A DNA stretch of 64,000 bases from Nocardiopsis sp. NRRL B-16309 (GTDB lineage Bacteria; Actinomycetota; Actinomycetes; Streptosporangiales; Streptosporangiaceae), in NCBI RefSeq assembly GCF_001279585.1, contig NZ_LGEC01000016.1, forward strand, positions 248,001-312,000. Reading direction: 5' to 3'. How positions within the stretch are numbered: position 1 is the stretch's first letter; each line of letters begins with the position of its first letter. The notes below the pieces were generated by a model. It did not search any database. It had not been told where the DNA came from and saw only the letters and a list, made by a program, of their open reading frames with translations. The translations under genes were made by a program, and so were the position numbers. Of this stretch, positions 29,160-40,026 are shown piece after piece.

Positions 29160-29900
29160 ATGACAGGTCAGAGCACACTGGACGGCAACCCCAGGGTGCC
29201 GAAGTACTACCAGGTCAAGAAGCAGTTGCTGGAGCTGATCGAGGCCATGCCCGCGGGCAACCCCGTGCCCCCGGAGCGGACACTGGCCGCCCAGTTCGGG
29301 ACCTCGCGCACCACCGTGCGGCAGGCGCTGACCGAGATGGTGGTCGAGGGCCGCCTGCTGCGGATCCAGGGCAAGGGCACCTTCGTGGCCAAGCCGAAGG
29401 TCGCTCAGGTGCTGCAGCTGACGAGCTACACGCAGGAGATGCGGGCACACGGACTGCACCCGGCGACTCGGATCCTGGACGTGAGCTACATCAACGCCGA
29501 CGACCAGCTCGCCGAACTCCTGGCGATCCGGTCCGGCGGACGCGTGCTGCGGATCGAGCGGCTGCGCTTGGCCAACGGCGAGCCCATGGCCGTGGAGACG
29601 GCGCACCTCGCCGCGCGGCGCTTCCCGGGGCTCCGACGCCAGCTCGACCGCTACGCCTCGCTCTACGAGGCACTGGCGAGCGCGTACGACGTCTCCCTGG
29701 CCGAGGCGGAGGCCTCCATCGAGACGGTCCTGGCCACACCCAACGAGGCCCGCCTGCTGGGCGTGGACGTCGGGCTGCCCCTGGTCCTGCACTGCCAGCA
29801 CAGCTTCGACGGCGACGGCCACCCCGTGGAGTGGGTCCGCTCGCTCTACCGCGGCGACCGGTACAAGTTCGTCACCCGCCTCCGCCCCCCGACAGACTGA
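29160..29900 (+). CDS. dasR: DasR-type GntR/HutC transcriptional regulator
   Basis: 246 aa. The GntR winged helix (about 10-85) has VPPERTLAAQFGTSRTTVRQ, EGRLLRIQGKGTFVAKPKVA. The UTRA effector domain (about 95-246) includes LQLTSYTQEMRAHGL, RVLRIERLRLANGEPMAVET and EWVRSLYRGDRYKFV. These match S. coelicolor DasR closely from memory, far above a generic HutC. DasR controls GlcNAc/chitin uptake and is released by aminosugar phosphates. nagA lies about 25 kb away. ATG 29160 with GGAGGAG. Confidence 0.88.
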   Translation: MTGQSTLDGNPRVPKYYQVKKQLLELIEAMPAGNPVPPERTLAAQFGTSRTTVRQALTEMVVEGRLLRIQGKGTFVAKPKVAQVLQLTSYTQEMRAHGLHPATRILDVSYINADDQLAELLAIRSGGRVLRIERLRLANGEPMAVETAHLAARRFPGLRRQLDRYASLYEALASAYDVSLAEAEASIETVLATPNEARLLGVDVGLPLVLHCQHSFDGDGHPVEWVRSLYRGDRYKFVTRLRPPTD

Positions 29901-30188
29901 CTCGTCCTACCCGAACCCCAGACCCAATGGTCCAGCAACCCACTCCCGCCCCCAAGTGTGAAACCGCGCTCAGCCCCCGCCCCCGTGGCCAAAGGCGCAC
30001 ACCCGAGCCTTCGGACCTCGGGAGCTGAGACACAGGCCGTTCAGCGTGCCCGCCCCGCGGGTCGGACATACCCCATATGTCCCTGTCTGAGCCCCAGGGG
30101 GTTGGAGGTGAGCGGTTCCGCTTACCGGCACCACAGGGGGTCGGCCGTGAGCGATGTGCTCTCAGCGATGTGCTCTCGGGGACCACTG
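29901..30188. repeat. convergent gap downstream of dasR with core-repeat units and small repeats
   Basis: A core-like unit (CAGGCCGTTCAGCGTGCCC) lies at about 30032-30050 and a diverged one (GGGGGTTGGAGGTGAGCGG) at about 30096-30115. A perfect dyad GGACATA-CCCCA-TATGTCC occupies 30064-30082. A perfect 14-bp tandem AGCGATGTGCTCTC occupies 30150-30177. No gene is supported here. Confidence 0.7.
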
Positions 30189-30378
30189 GGGGGTTGATTG
30201 GGCCAAAGCAGGAAGAACCGCGCCGTAGGCGTCCGTTGAGGGTGGTGGCGGGCGACGGTGTGGGCACGAGCGGAGGCTCAAAGAAGCACGGCGAGGACGG
30301 CGACGGGTCCTGGAGTGGCTGGAGGTGCACTCCCGAGGAACGAGGGCGTGCACCGGAAGGCGCGAAGGCCCCGTCTTA
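30189..30378 (-). repeat. long inverted-repeat element, right copy (starts at the HD-gene stop codon)
   Basis: Reverse-complement partner of 26822-27013. Read on the minus strand it begins with the TAA of the HD gene (30378-30376) and continues GACGGGGCCTTCGCGCC. Two copies each beginning at the stop codon of an unrelated gene suggest a 3'-end element rather than a duplicated gene. Confidence 0.85.
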
Positions 30379-31704
30379 GAGCCGTCCGAGCACCACGGCC
30401 AGCGCGTCCACCACACGGGGGTCGTACTCGCTGTCGGTGTCCATCCGCAGCCGTTCCAGAACGGCGGCGCGGCGCTCCTCGTCGCTGTTGCCGCCCACGA
30501 GGTCGTCGAACGCGTTGGCGACCTTGATGATCCGGCTCCCCAGCGGCGGCACGCCCTCGTCCCCGTCGCCGTCCAGCGGCTCGCACTGGCGCCGGACGAG
30601 CTCGGCGACGTTGTCCAGGACCCCGGTCTCGCGGATGATCGCCGATCCCAGCTCCGCGATGCGCCGCTGCTCCCGCGGGGAGGCCAGCACGGTCGCCCCG
30701 CCCGCGATGGGCTCGCGCAGGGACAGCTGGCCGATGTCGTGCATCAGGGCCGCGTACTCCAGTTCCAGCAGCTGCGCCTCGACCAGGCCGAGCTCGCACC
30801 CCACGGCGCGGGCCAGGTGGCCGACGCGGCGCGAGTGGCCGTTCTCGACGTAGCCGCCGACCTCGGTGACCCGGCTGAGCGCGCGCACGGTCTCCAGGTA
30901 GGTGCGCCGCACCTCCGCGTGTCTGCGGAAGGCCACCTGCGACACCAGTAGGGGCGCGGTGAACACCAGCAGCCCCACGAGCCCGGTCACCGTGCAGGCC
31001 AACGCGATGAGCACGCCGCTGGAGCCGATGGCGGCACCCGCCGCGGACTGGGCGCGGACCTCGTCGCCGACGGCCACCAGCACACGGGTGCGCAGCCGTT
31101 CGGCCCGCAGGACCGCGGCCACCAGGGTGTCCGCCAGCCAGGCGAACACGACCAGGGCCGCCATCAGCAGCGTGGCGGTCGCCGACGGCCCGGACAGGGA
31201 CAGCCCCTCGACCAGGGGCCGGAAGGCGACCGCCAGCAGCATCGCGACGAGGATCCGCCGGGCGACGCCCTCGACCTGCGGGCCGCGGCCCACGGCCACG
31301 TGCGGCAGTTCGCCCAGGGCCACGCCCAGGGCGACCACGGCCACGACCTGCCAGGCCGGGTACAGGACGGGCTCGTCGCCCAGGCTCAGCAGCAGCGAGT
31401 AGCTGATCGCCCCGGCCGAGGCGATGGGCGCGAGTTCACGGTGGCCGGGCAGGGTGATGCGCGCCAGCTCACCGATGGCGATCACCAGGCAGAAGGCCAG
31501 TGCCGTGTAGGGCCCGGTGAAGCCGGTGACGGCCGTCCAGCCCACGGCGGCCAGGGCGCCCGCCCCCACCGCGCCGACCAGGGCGGCCCGCACGGGCCGG
31601 TCGGTCCAGGGCACGCCCGCGCGCCGTCGGCCGGGCGGGCCGACCGCGGTCGGATCGGTCTCGGATCCGACGGACGCGGGTCCTTCGGACTGCCGCTGCG
31701 TCAT
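30376..31704 (-). CDS. membrane protein with a degenerate HD/HD-GYP domain
   Basis: 442 aa. About six to eight hydrophobic segments fill residues 35-255. A C-terminal HD-like domain starts at SRVTEVGGYVENGHSRRVGHLARAV. LMHDIGQLSLREPI keeps the HD pair. The later HHE..DG.GYP signature is replaced by VRRQCEPLDGDGDEG, so metal binding and cyclic-di-GMP hydrolysis are doubtful. ATG 31704 overlaps the stop of the intact HD-GYP gene upstream (TGATG; a GTG one codon earlier is possible). It may be a regulatory paralogue. Its stop codon is the edge of the long inverted repeat. Confidence 0.8.
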   Translation of the reverse strand: MTQRQSEGPASVGSETDPTAVGPPGRRRAGVPWTDRPVRAALVGAVGAGALAAVGWTAVTGFTGPYTALAFCLVIAIGELARITLPGHRELAPIASAGAISYSLLLSLGDEPVLYPAWQVVAVVALGVALGELPHVAVGRGPQVEGVARRILVAMLLAVAFRPLVEGLSLSGPSATATLLMAALVVFAWLADTLVAAVLRAERLRTRVLVAVGDEVRAQSAAGAAIGSSGVLIALACTVTGLVGLLVFTAPLLVSQVAFRRHAEVRRTYLETVRALSRVTEVGGYVENGHSRRVGHLARAVGCELGLVEAQLLELEYAALMHDIGQLSLREPIAGGATVLASPREQRRIAELGSAIIRETGVLDNVAELVRRQCEPLDGDGDEGVPPLGSRIIKVANAFDDLVGGNSDEERRAAVLERLRMDTDSEYDPRVVDALAVVLGRL

Positions 31705-33140
31705 CACCGGTCACGCCCGCCCGTCACTGCCTCGGCCGGCGCGGAGCCGGTGTCGGCGTCCGCGTCGGGCCCGGGTGTCCGCACGGTCGCGGCGTCCTGC
31801 TCGGGGGTGTCGGGCACGGGTGCCTCCGGCCCCTCGGGATCGGGGCGGTCGTTCCGGTCGTAGCTGCCGCCGGGCGGCTCGGCGATGTCCGGGGTCTGCC
31901 AGCCGTCCCGCTCCACGGCCCGGACCAGGGCCTCGACCATCCGCGGGTCGAACTGGGTCCCGGCGCACCTGCGGAGTTCGGCGATGGCGTCCTCCACCGA
32001 CCACGCCTTGCGGTAGGAGCGCGTGGAGGTGAGGCAGTCGAAGACGTCGGCGACGCTGATGACACGGGCCGACTCGGGGATCTCCATCCCCACCAGCCCC
32101 ATGGGATAGCCGCGTCCGTCCAAGCGTTCGTGGTGGTGGCGGATCCCGGCCAGGGCCTCGTCCAGGAAGCTGATCTCGCGGACGATCTCGTACCCGCGCG
32201 TGGGGTGCAGCTTGATCGCCGCGTACTCGTCGTCCGTGAGCTTGCCGGTCTTCTGCAACACCTTGGTGGGCACCCCGAGTTTGCCGATGTCGTGCAGCAT
32301 CCCCGCGTAGCGGATCTTCTGCACCCGCTCGGCGGGCATACCCAGTTCCCGGGCGATCATCGCGGCGCCCTCGCCGACGCGCATGCTGTGGCCGCGCGTG
32401 TAGTAGTCCTTGGTCTCCACCGCCTGGCAGAGGGTGGCGAGCGTCGCCTCGTGGGCGCGGGCCTCACCGGACTGCTGCGCGAAGGTCCAGCGGGCGATGA
32501 ACAGCGGGAGCAGGACGAGCAGCGGCGCGATGAGTCCGACACCGCCCCACACGGCCGCGATGGCCAGGCCGAGCATCTGGTAGCCGATGGACGACAGCTC
32601 GACGGCCATCAGCGGGCGCCAGCGGAACCGGCCGCCGCGGCGCTCGCGGACCGCCCCCAGGGTCCACATGAGCAGGCCGATGAGCACGGAGTTGACCAGC
32701 GTGTGCGTGAGCACGGCGGCGACGTAGGGGAACACGACCGCAGGGAAGTCCTCCTGGGCCGGTTCCCCCACGGTGCCGCCGAGCAGTAGGTAGACGTGCC
32801 CGGCGGCGAAGGCCGCCAGGGCGAACTGGGCCCCGTTGAAGGAGCGCTTGACGATGTTCTGCCTGCGGATGGTCAGGCAGGAGGCGAAACCGACGACGGC
32901 CGCGCCCACCGGGCCCACCAGGACCACGGCCGCCAGTGCCACCGCCGAGCTCGGCGAGATCCCGGCCTTGACGTCCGCGACGACGATCGTGCTGATCGAC
33001 TCCGCGACCACGAACAGAACCGCGACGAAGATCAGTGTCTTCAGATCGATGCCCGAATAGGGCCCGACGAGCATGATGGTGACCGCACTGACAACGACGA
33101 TTCCGACGTAGACACGCGCGCCCGCGGGAAGAGCCCGCAC
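31704..33140 (-). CDS. membrane-bound HD-GYP phosphodiesterase
   Basis: 478 aa. Eight or so hydrophobic segments (about 8-220) resemble a MASE-type sensor. The HD-GYP domain spans about 225-395 with GHSMRV, MLHDIGKLGVP, HPTRGYEIV, HHHERLDGRGYPMGL and DVFDCLTSTRSYR, so all metal ligands and the GYP motif are present. It should hydrolyse cyclic-di-GMP or a related dinucleotide. The last 75 residues are a Pro/Asp-rich tail. GTG 33140. It is the first gene of a pair with the degenerate paralogue. Confidence 0.88.
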   Translation of the reverse strand: MRALPAGARVYVGIVVVSAVTIMLVGPYSGIDLKTLIFVAVLFVVAESISTIVVADVKAGISPSSAVALAAVVLVGPVGAAVVGFASCLTIRRQNIVKRSFNGAQFALAAFAAGHVYLLLGGTVGEPAQEDFPAVVFPYVAAVLTHTLVNSVLIGLLMWTLGAVRERRGGRFRWRPLMAVELSSIGYQMLGLAIAAVWGGVGLIAPLLVLLPLFIARWTFAQQSGEARAHEATLATLCQAVETKDYYTRGHSMRVGEGAAMIARELGMPAERVQKIRYAGMLHDIGKLGVPTKVLQKTGKLTDDEYAAIKLHPTRGYEIVREISFLDEALAGIRHHHERLDGRGYPMGLVGMEIPESARVISVADVFDCLTSTRSYRKAWSVEDAIAELRRCAGTQFDPRMVEALVRAVERDGWQTPDIAEPPGGSYDRNDRPDPEGPEAPVPDTPEQDAATVRTPGPDADADTGSAPAEAVTGGRDR

Positions 33141-33833
33141 CCCCGTTCACCCCCCACCAACGACGACCGGACTGTCATGGTTTCACCGGTTCTGTTCTAC
33201 CACCAAGACCATCCGGAGACAGTGGTCGCGACCCATTGGGTGATAGCCAGCGCCTGGATCATGTGTACGAACATGTCTTGTCCCCTCTCCCCCGACACGG
33301 GCGTGCGCGAATTCCCCGGCGCACGCCGCGTAAATTACCCCATTCGTTGGATATGGCGTCCAGTTTAACGGGCCCTCACCGCGCCATGATTCACCACAAC
33401 CCGAACCGGGGGCGCAGGGGCCCGCCAATTGGGTCACGGATTCCGAAACATGGAATTACGAATTCCATTAGTAATGATGGCCAATGACTCTGCGTAATCA
33501 GACGACATCGGACACTCGCCACCGATCGACGGGCACAACGGCACGGAGCGACACCCCCTCGCATCCCTTGGCCAGCATCAACTACAGCCAGTGACCACAG
33601 GAACCCCCCAGGCATCGGCCTGGTAAAAATCATTCCGAGTCGGTCACGACGGCGATTCGGCCGGGCGCGCCGGGCGTGTCGGGTCAGTACCGCCGCGGAC
33701 GCCCGGGGGACGGCATGACCAAAACCCCGACAGGGAAGGGGAATCCGGCACGACGCTCCCACAAACGGCGACAAACAGACCGCATCACGACATAGGACGC
33801 CAATGTCCATAAACTCTGGCACGCACGCAGAAA
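33141..33833. other. long AT-richer non-coding region upstream of the HD-GYP genes
   Basis: About 690 bp, noticeably less GC-rich than elsewhere. A perfect 9-bp hairpin (GGCGTGCGC/GCGCACGCC) spans 33300-33327. An 8-bp AT-rich dyad ATGGAATT-ACG-AATTCCAT spans 33450-33468. Frames up to about 140 codons cross it but have poor composition and no ribosome site. It should contain the HD-GYP promoter and could hold a small RNA. Confidence 0.5.
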
Positions 33834-33867
33834 AGCGGCGACAGCTGGCATTTCAGCTGTCGCCGCT
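33834..33867 (-). terminator. intrinsic terminator of sigR-rsrA
   Basis: A perfect 14-bp stem AGCGGCGACAGCTG with its complement and a 6-nt loop. On the minus strand it is followed directly by TTTT-C-T. It lies 56 bp after the rsrA stop. This is the most canonical terminator in the window. Confidence 0.92.
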
Positions 33868-33922
33868 CCGGTGTTCGCCGGGGCCCGGCGTTCGGGGAGG
33901 ACCCTTCTTCCCCGGACGAAGG

Positions 33923-34239
33923 TCAGGCGGGAGCCCCCGGGGACTCCAGGCGCTCGGCACGCCCCTCGCGTGCCAATTCCTCGTTCCGGGCCCGCGCCAG
34001 GCGCCCGAGCACCTTGTCACGCAGATCCTTGGGCACCGGGTCGCACCCGCAGTGCTTGGCGACGAGTTTCTTCACGGCCTCCTCGAGCCCGTACTCGTCG
34101 AGGCAGGGGCTGCATCCGTCCAGGTGCCGGCGGATGTCCTCGCAGTTGCCCTCCTCAAGCTCCCCGTCGATGTACGTGTAGAGCTTGTCGAGCACCTCGC
34201 TGCACGGGGTGTCGTGGTCCTTGCCGTGGCCGCCGCCCA

Positions 34240-34240
<1 letters not shown>
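33923..34240 (-). CDS. rsrA: zinc anti-sigma factor RsrA
   Basis: 105 aa. The ZAS motif is H39-x3-C43-x2-C46 with the additional redox cysteine Cys13. These correspond to Cys11, His37, Cys41 and Cys44 of S. coelicolor RsrA with a shift of two. Reduced RsrA holds zinc and sequesters SigR; disulfide formation releases it. ATG 34240 shares its A with the sigR TGA (TGATG) and has AGGAG eight bases upstream. Confidence 0.95.
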
Positions 34241-35052
<812 letters not shown>

Positions 35053-35124
35053 GGTCTGGCGCTCCTCCTTGTGATGTCACCCTCATCGGCCCGGAATCCT
35101 GACTCCGGGCGCGGTGTCGATCTC

Positions 35125-35150
35125 AACAACGCGTCCGCCGGACTGATTCC
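35125..35150 (-). promoter_or_regulatory. sigma-R autoregulatory promoter
   Basis: On the minus strand GGAAT (35150-35146) is followed by exactly 18 bp and then GTT (35127-35125), the SigR consensus. Transcription would start near 35118. That gives a leader of about 65 nt to the upstream ATG at 35052, so the inducible transcript would encode the long isoform. Confidence 0.75.
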
Positions 35151-35241
35151 GCCCTGGGCGAAGCCGGTCCCCGCGACCTGCACGACTTTGTCGTTTGCCT
35201 CGGTCGACGAGGTGAGGCATGGCAGAGTGCGGGTAGGACCA

Positions 35242-36081
35242 ATGAAGGATGGGAGAGGAGTGCACGTGCGTCCGTCCTCGACTCCGGCGTCCGATCGCCC
35301 CCGGTCTCCCGCCGCTCAGTTCGCCACCCCCGACCGACTGTCGGACTACTGGCGTTTCTACTGGGCGGTGGCGGAGGCCCAGACGGCGCGCTGGCTCCCG
35401 CCCACACCCTCACGGCTGCTGGACCTGTCCAGCCCCGACTTCCAGGGCACGCCCCGTGCCGTGGCCGCCGGCCACGACGTGGTCACCCTGCTCCCGTCGC
35501 TGGACCTGGCCCTGCGCGGCCCGCTCACCCTGGTGAACGGACGCGCCATGGTGCCGCCGCCCGCCCGCAGGGGGCGCCTGCGCCGCGTGGTGGGCGACTC
35601 CGACTTCCTGCGCGGGTTCGCCTCCGAGGTCTTCGACGGTGTCATCGCCGACAACCGCGTCCTGTCCCGCCACCTGGCCACCGAGTCGTCGATGGCGGAG
35701 ATCGCCCGGGTACTGCGGCCCGGCGGGCGGGCCCTGGTGAGCGTGGACTCGGTGGTGCTGGGCATGGCCCTGCTGGCCGAGCAGGACTGCTGGCCGGAAC
35801 TGAGCCACGCCCCGAGCGCCGACGTCCTGCTGGTCCCCTGGCCGGACGGCTCCATCACCCGGTGCTTCACCGGCGAGCAGCTCACCGAGACCCTCGTCGA
35901 CGCGGGGCTGGAGCTGGAGTGGATCAAGCCGCGCACGGTCCTGTCGGCGTCCACGGTGGAGATGATGCTGGCGCGGGACCCCCGGTCGATGGGCCGACTG
36001 GTCGAGATGGAGCTGCGGGCCACCGAGTCCGACGACTACGTCGGCGTGCACATGGTGGCCAGCGCCCGCAAACCGGACTGA
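35242..36081 (+). CDS. SAM-dependent methyltransferase-like protein
   Basis: 279 aa. The Rossmann core is weak: SRLLDLSSPDFQGTPRAVAA replaces the usual Gly-rich loop, while VFDGVIADNRVLSRH and MAEIARVLRPGGRALVSVDS are typical of class I methyltransferases. A C-terminal helical part (LARDPRSMGRLVEMELRATES) ends with GVHMVASARK. The start is uncertain: ATG 35242 has only AGGA, while GTG 35266 has AGAGGAG five bases upstream. It is divergent from sigR. The substrate is unknown, and loss of the glycine motif leaves activity open. Confidence 0.7.
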   Translation: MKDGRGVHVRPSSTPASDRPRSPAAQFATPDRLSDYWRFYWAVAEAQTARWLPPTPSRLLDLSSPDFQGTPRAVAAGHDVVTLLPSLDLALRGPLTLVNGRAMVPPPARRGRLRRVVGDSDFLRGFASEVFDGVIADNRVLSRHLATESSMAEIARVLRPGGRALVSVDSVVLGMALLAEQDCWPELSHAPSADVLLVPWPDGSITRCFTGEQLTETLVDAGLELEWIKPRTVLSASTVEMMLARDPRSMGRLVEMELRATESDDYVGVHMVASARKPD

Positions 36082-36172
36082 CCGGCGGGGCCCCACGGGG
36101 GCGGCCCGGCGGGAGCGGCGAAGGCGGGACCAGGTGCGCAACGAGGGTCCTGGCTCCGGGCCCGACGCGGGC

Positions 36173-36185
36173 AAGCGCTTACACT
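36173..36185 (+). promoter_or_regulatory. LacI-type operator overlapping the -10 of the CE7 esterase gene
   Basis: The palindrome AAGCGCTT (36173-36180) sits in GCAAGCGCTTAC, a typical LacI/GalR-family half-site pair. It overlaps TACACT (36180-36185), a good -10. The start codon follows 45 bp later. Repressor binding would occlude polymerase. Confidence 0.55.
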
Positions 36186-36230
36186 TGCGCCCGGCGACCC
36201 CCGCCGACCCGCCACGGACCCTGGAGAGAC

Positions 36231-37202
36231 ATGGCCCTGTTCGACCTCCCCCTCGACGAACTCCGGACGTACAAGCCCGAGCGCACCGAGCGGGCCGACT
36301 TCGACGACTTCTGGAGCAGGACGCTCGCCGAGGCCGCCGAGTTCGACCTGGCTCCGGAGTTCGTCCCCGCCGACACCGCGCTGACCGGCGTCGAGGTGCA
36401 CGACACCTCGTTCTCCGGCTGGGGCGGCCACCGGATCAACGCCTGGCTGCTCGTGCCCAGGGGTGCCGACGGGCCCCTGCCGTGCGTGGTGCGCTTCATC
36501 GGCTACGGGGGCGGCCGGGGCTTCGCCGAGGACCACATCGTGTGGGCGGCGGCGGGCCACGCCGCCCTGATCGTGGACAGCCGGGGCCAGGGCGGGGCCG
36601 CCCACCACGCGCCCGGCGCCACCGCCGACCCCGACGGCGGCGCGTTCGCGCAGGCGCCCGGGATGATGACCCGGGGCGTGCTCGACCCGGAGACCTACTA
36701 CTACCGGCGGCTGTTCACCGACGCGGTGCGGGCCGTGGACACCGCCGCCGGCCACCCGGCGGTCGACGCCGACCGGATCACCGTGTCGGGCGCGAGCCAG
36801 GGCGGGGCCATCGCCCAGGCCGCGGCGGCCCTGCATCCCGGGGTCCGCGCGGCGGTGATCGACGTGCCGTTCCTGTGCCACATGCGCCGGGCCGTGGAGA
36901 TCACCGGCAAGGAGCCCTACGCCGAGCTGGTCCGCTTCCTGGCCGCCCACCGCGGCCAGGAGGAGCGGGTGATGGAGACCCTGTCCTACTTCGACGGGAT
37001 GAACCTGGCCGCGCGGGGCCGGGTGCCCGCGCTGTACTCGGTGGCCCTGATGGACGAGGTGTGCCCGCCCTCCACCGTGTTCGCCGCCCACAACCACTGG
37101 GCGGGCCCCAAGGACATCACGGTGTGGCCGTGGAACGGGCACGAGGGCGGCGGCGGTGAGCAGATGCGCGCACAGCTGCGCTTCCTCGCCGACCTCGACT
37201 GA
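36231..37202 (+). CDS. acetylxylan esterase / cephalosporin-C deacetylase family (CE7)
   Basis: 323 aa, the family's usual length. The CE7 triad motifs are complete: RGQGG (residues ~120), GASQGG with Ser189, an acidic residue in VALMDEVCPPS, and His in WNGHEGGG. YYYRRLFTDAVRAVDTA is the family's conserved helix. It has no signal peptide, so it acts inside the cell on imported acetylated xylo-oligosaccharides or similar esters. ATG 36231 with GGAGAG. The LacI-type operator upstream suggests carbohydrate control. Confidence 0.92.
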   Translation: MALFDLPLDELRTYKPERTERADFDDFWSRTLAEAAEFDLAPEFVPADTALTGVEVHDTSFSGWGGHRINAWLLVPRGADGPLPCVVRFIGYGGGRGFAEDHIVWAAAGHAALIVDSRGQGGAAHHAPGATADPDGGAFAQAPGMMTRGVLDPETYYYRRLFTDAVRAVDTAAGHPAVDADRITVSGASQGGAIAQAAAALHPGVRAAVIDVPFLCHMRRAVEITGKEPYAELVRFLAAHRGQEERVMETLSYFDGMNLAARGRVPALYSVALMDEVCPPSTVFAAHNHWAGPKDITVWPWNGHEGGGGEQMRAQLRFLADLD

Positions 37203-37206
37203 AGCG

Positions 37207-37241
37207 GTCGGGGACCGGCCGGTGTCCGACCGGTCCCCGAC
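37207..37241. terminator. hairpin between the CE7 esterase and thiC (convergent)
   Basis: GTCGGGGACCGG pairs perfectly over 12 bp with CCGGTCCCCGAC around an 11-nt loop. It lies 4 bp after the esterase stop and 34 bp before the thiC stop. Confidence 0.75.
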
Positions 37242-37274
37242 GCCGCCGTCCGGCGGGGGCGGCGTGCCCGGGCC

Positions 37275-38951
<1,677 letters not shown>

Positions 38952-38957
38952 GGCATG

Positions 38958-39048
38958 CCTCCCTACGTCGGAATTACCCGAACAGGTTCTGCGGTCGGCG
39001 ACACCGTTGAGTCGCCCTCTCAGCCCGCCATGGTGCGAGCTCCCGCGT
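38958..39048 (-). ncRNA. TPP riboswitch (THI box) of thiC
   Basis: On the minus strand the conserved blocks are in order: CGGGAGCTC, then GGGCTGAGAGGG, a variable P3 stem (GGCGAC...GTCGCC), then CCGACCGCAGAACCTG, then GGGTAATTCCGACGTAGGGA. It ends within the ribosome site (GGAGG) of thiC, so TPP probably shuts off translation initiation. Confidence 0.95.
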
Positions 39049-39164
39049 TGCTTATTCACATGTGGCACGTCGCGCGTGCGGGGCGGCCCCCGTGGGGGCG
39101 CCCGGCCCTGTGGCCTCGCACACCATATCCGTCCCCCACCCGGACCTGTCCAGGGGCCCAGGGG

Positions 39165-40016
39165 TCAGAAAAGTGTGTCCGGCTCCGGCCCGGCGACCGC
39201 GGCGACCGGTGTGAGCAGGTCGGCGGAGTTGTTCTTGATGGTGTTGACCTCGGTGGAGACCTCGTCCACGGCGAAGGCGTCGGCGGGGGTCTGCGCCAGC
39301 ACGTGGAGGAGGTCGTCCGGCGCCGCCTCGGGGTCCAGCCAGGTGGACCAGGTGGCCGGGGGCAGGATGACGGGCATCCGCTCGTGGATGTGGGCGAGCG
39401 CGGGCGCGGCGTCGGTGGTGACGACCGCGCAGCTCCAGAGCCAGCCGGCGGGGTCGTTCTCGTCGGCCTCGGGGTCGCGCCACCGTTCGAAGATCCCGGC
39501 CATGGCCAGGGGCGCGCCGTCCGGGTAGCGGATGGCGTAGGGCTTCTTGGCCGCCTTGGCCTTGCGCTTCTTGTGGTGGGGGTCGGTGACCGGCGAGGTG
39601 CTCGGCTCGACCCGGCCGTCCCTGCCGACCAGCTGCCACTCGTAGTAGGCGTCGGCTGGCAGCAGGCAGCGCCGGCGGCGGAAGGCGGTCCGGAAGGCGG
39701 GCTTGTCGGCGATGGTCTCGCTGCGCGCGTTGATCATCCGGTAGCCGATGTTGCGGTCCTTGGCCCAGGAGGGGACCAGGCCCCAGCGCAGGGTGTGCAG
39801 GGAGGCGGGTCCGGGCTCGGCGGAACCGGGGCCCTGGGGCGGCGGGCCGAGCACCGCGTACACGGGCCGCCCGGGCGAGACGTTGTAGTCCGGGGGCAGG
39901 TCCTCCAGCGGCGGCCAGGCCCGGGGGTCGGGATTCTCGGGCAGGGCCTCCTCGGGCAGGTCGAAGGCGAGCTGGAGCTCGTGCTGGTTCCGGGACTGGG
40001 CATAGCGACCGCACAT
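39165..40016 (-). CDS. SOS response-associated peptidase (SRAP/HMCES, YedK family)
   Basis: 283 aa. The catalytic Cys2 follows the initiator Met (MCGRYAQS), so the start at 40016 is fixed by chemistry. The conserved WGLVPSWAKD, the Asn in MINARSE, the Glu in AYYEW and the His in IHERMPVIL complete the active site. The protein crosslinks to abasic sites in single-stranded DNA and shields them. The gene is the tail of a minus-strand group. No LexA box is visible. Confidence 0.95.
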   Translation of the reverse strand: MCGRYAQSRNQHELQLAFDLPEEALPENPDPRAWPPLEDLPPDYNVSPGRPVYAVLGPPPQGPGSAEPGPASLHTLRWGLVPSWAKDRNIGYRMINARSETIADKPAFRTAFRRRRCLLPADAYYEWQLVGRDGRVEPSTSPVTDPHHKKRKAKAAKKPYAIRYPDGAPLAMAGIFERWRDPEADENDPAGWLWSCAVVTTDAAPALAHIHERMPVILPPATWSTWLDPEAAPDDLLHVLAQTPADAFAVDEVSTEVNTIKNNSADLLTPVAAVAGPEPDTLF

Positions 40017-40026
40017 GGGTGTGATC

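Noticed and set aside
26822..30378. Composite transposon or integron between the inverted repeats
   Set aside because: The enclosed genes (pdtaS, dasR) are conserved core regulators. No transposase or integrase is present and no target-site duplication was seen.
33391..33822. 143-codon minus-strand frame in the low-GC gap
   Set aside because: No ribosome site, amino-acid text without recognisable pattern, and it crosses the hairpins of the region.
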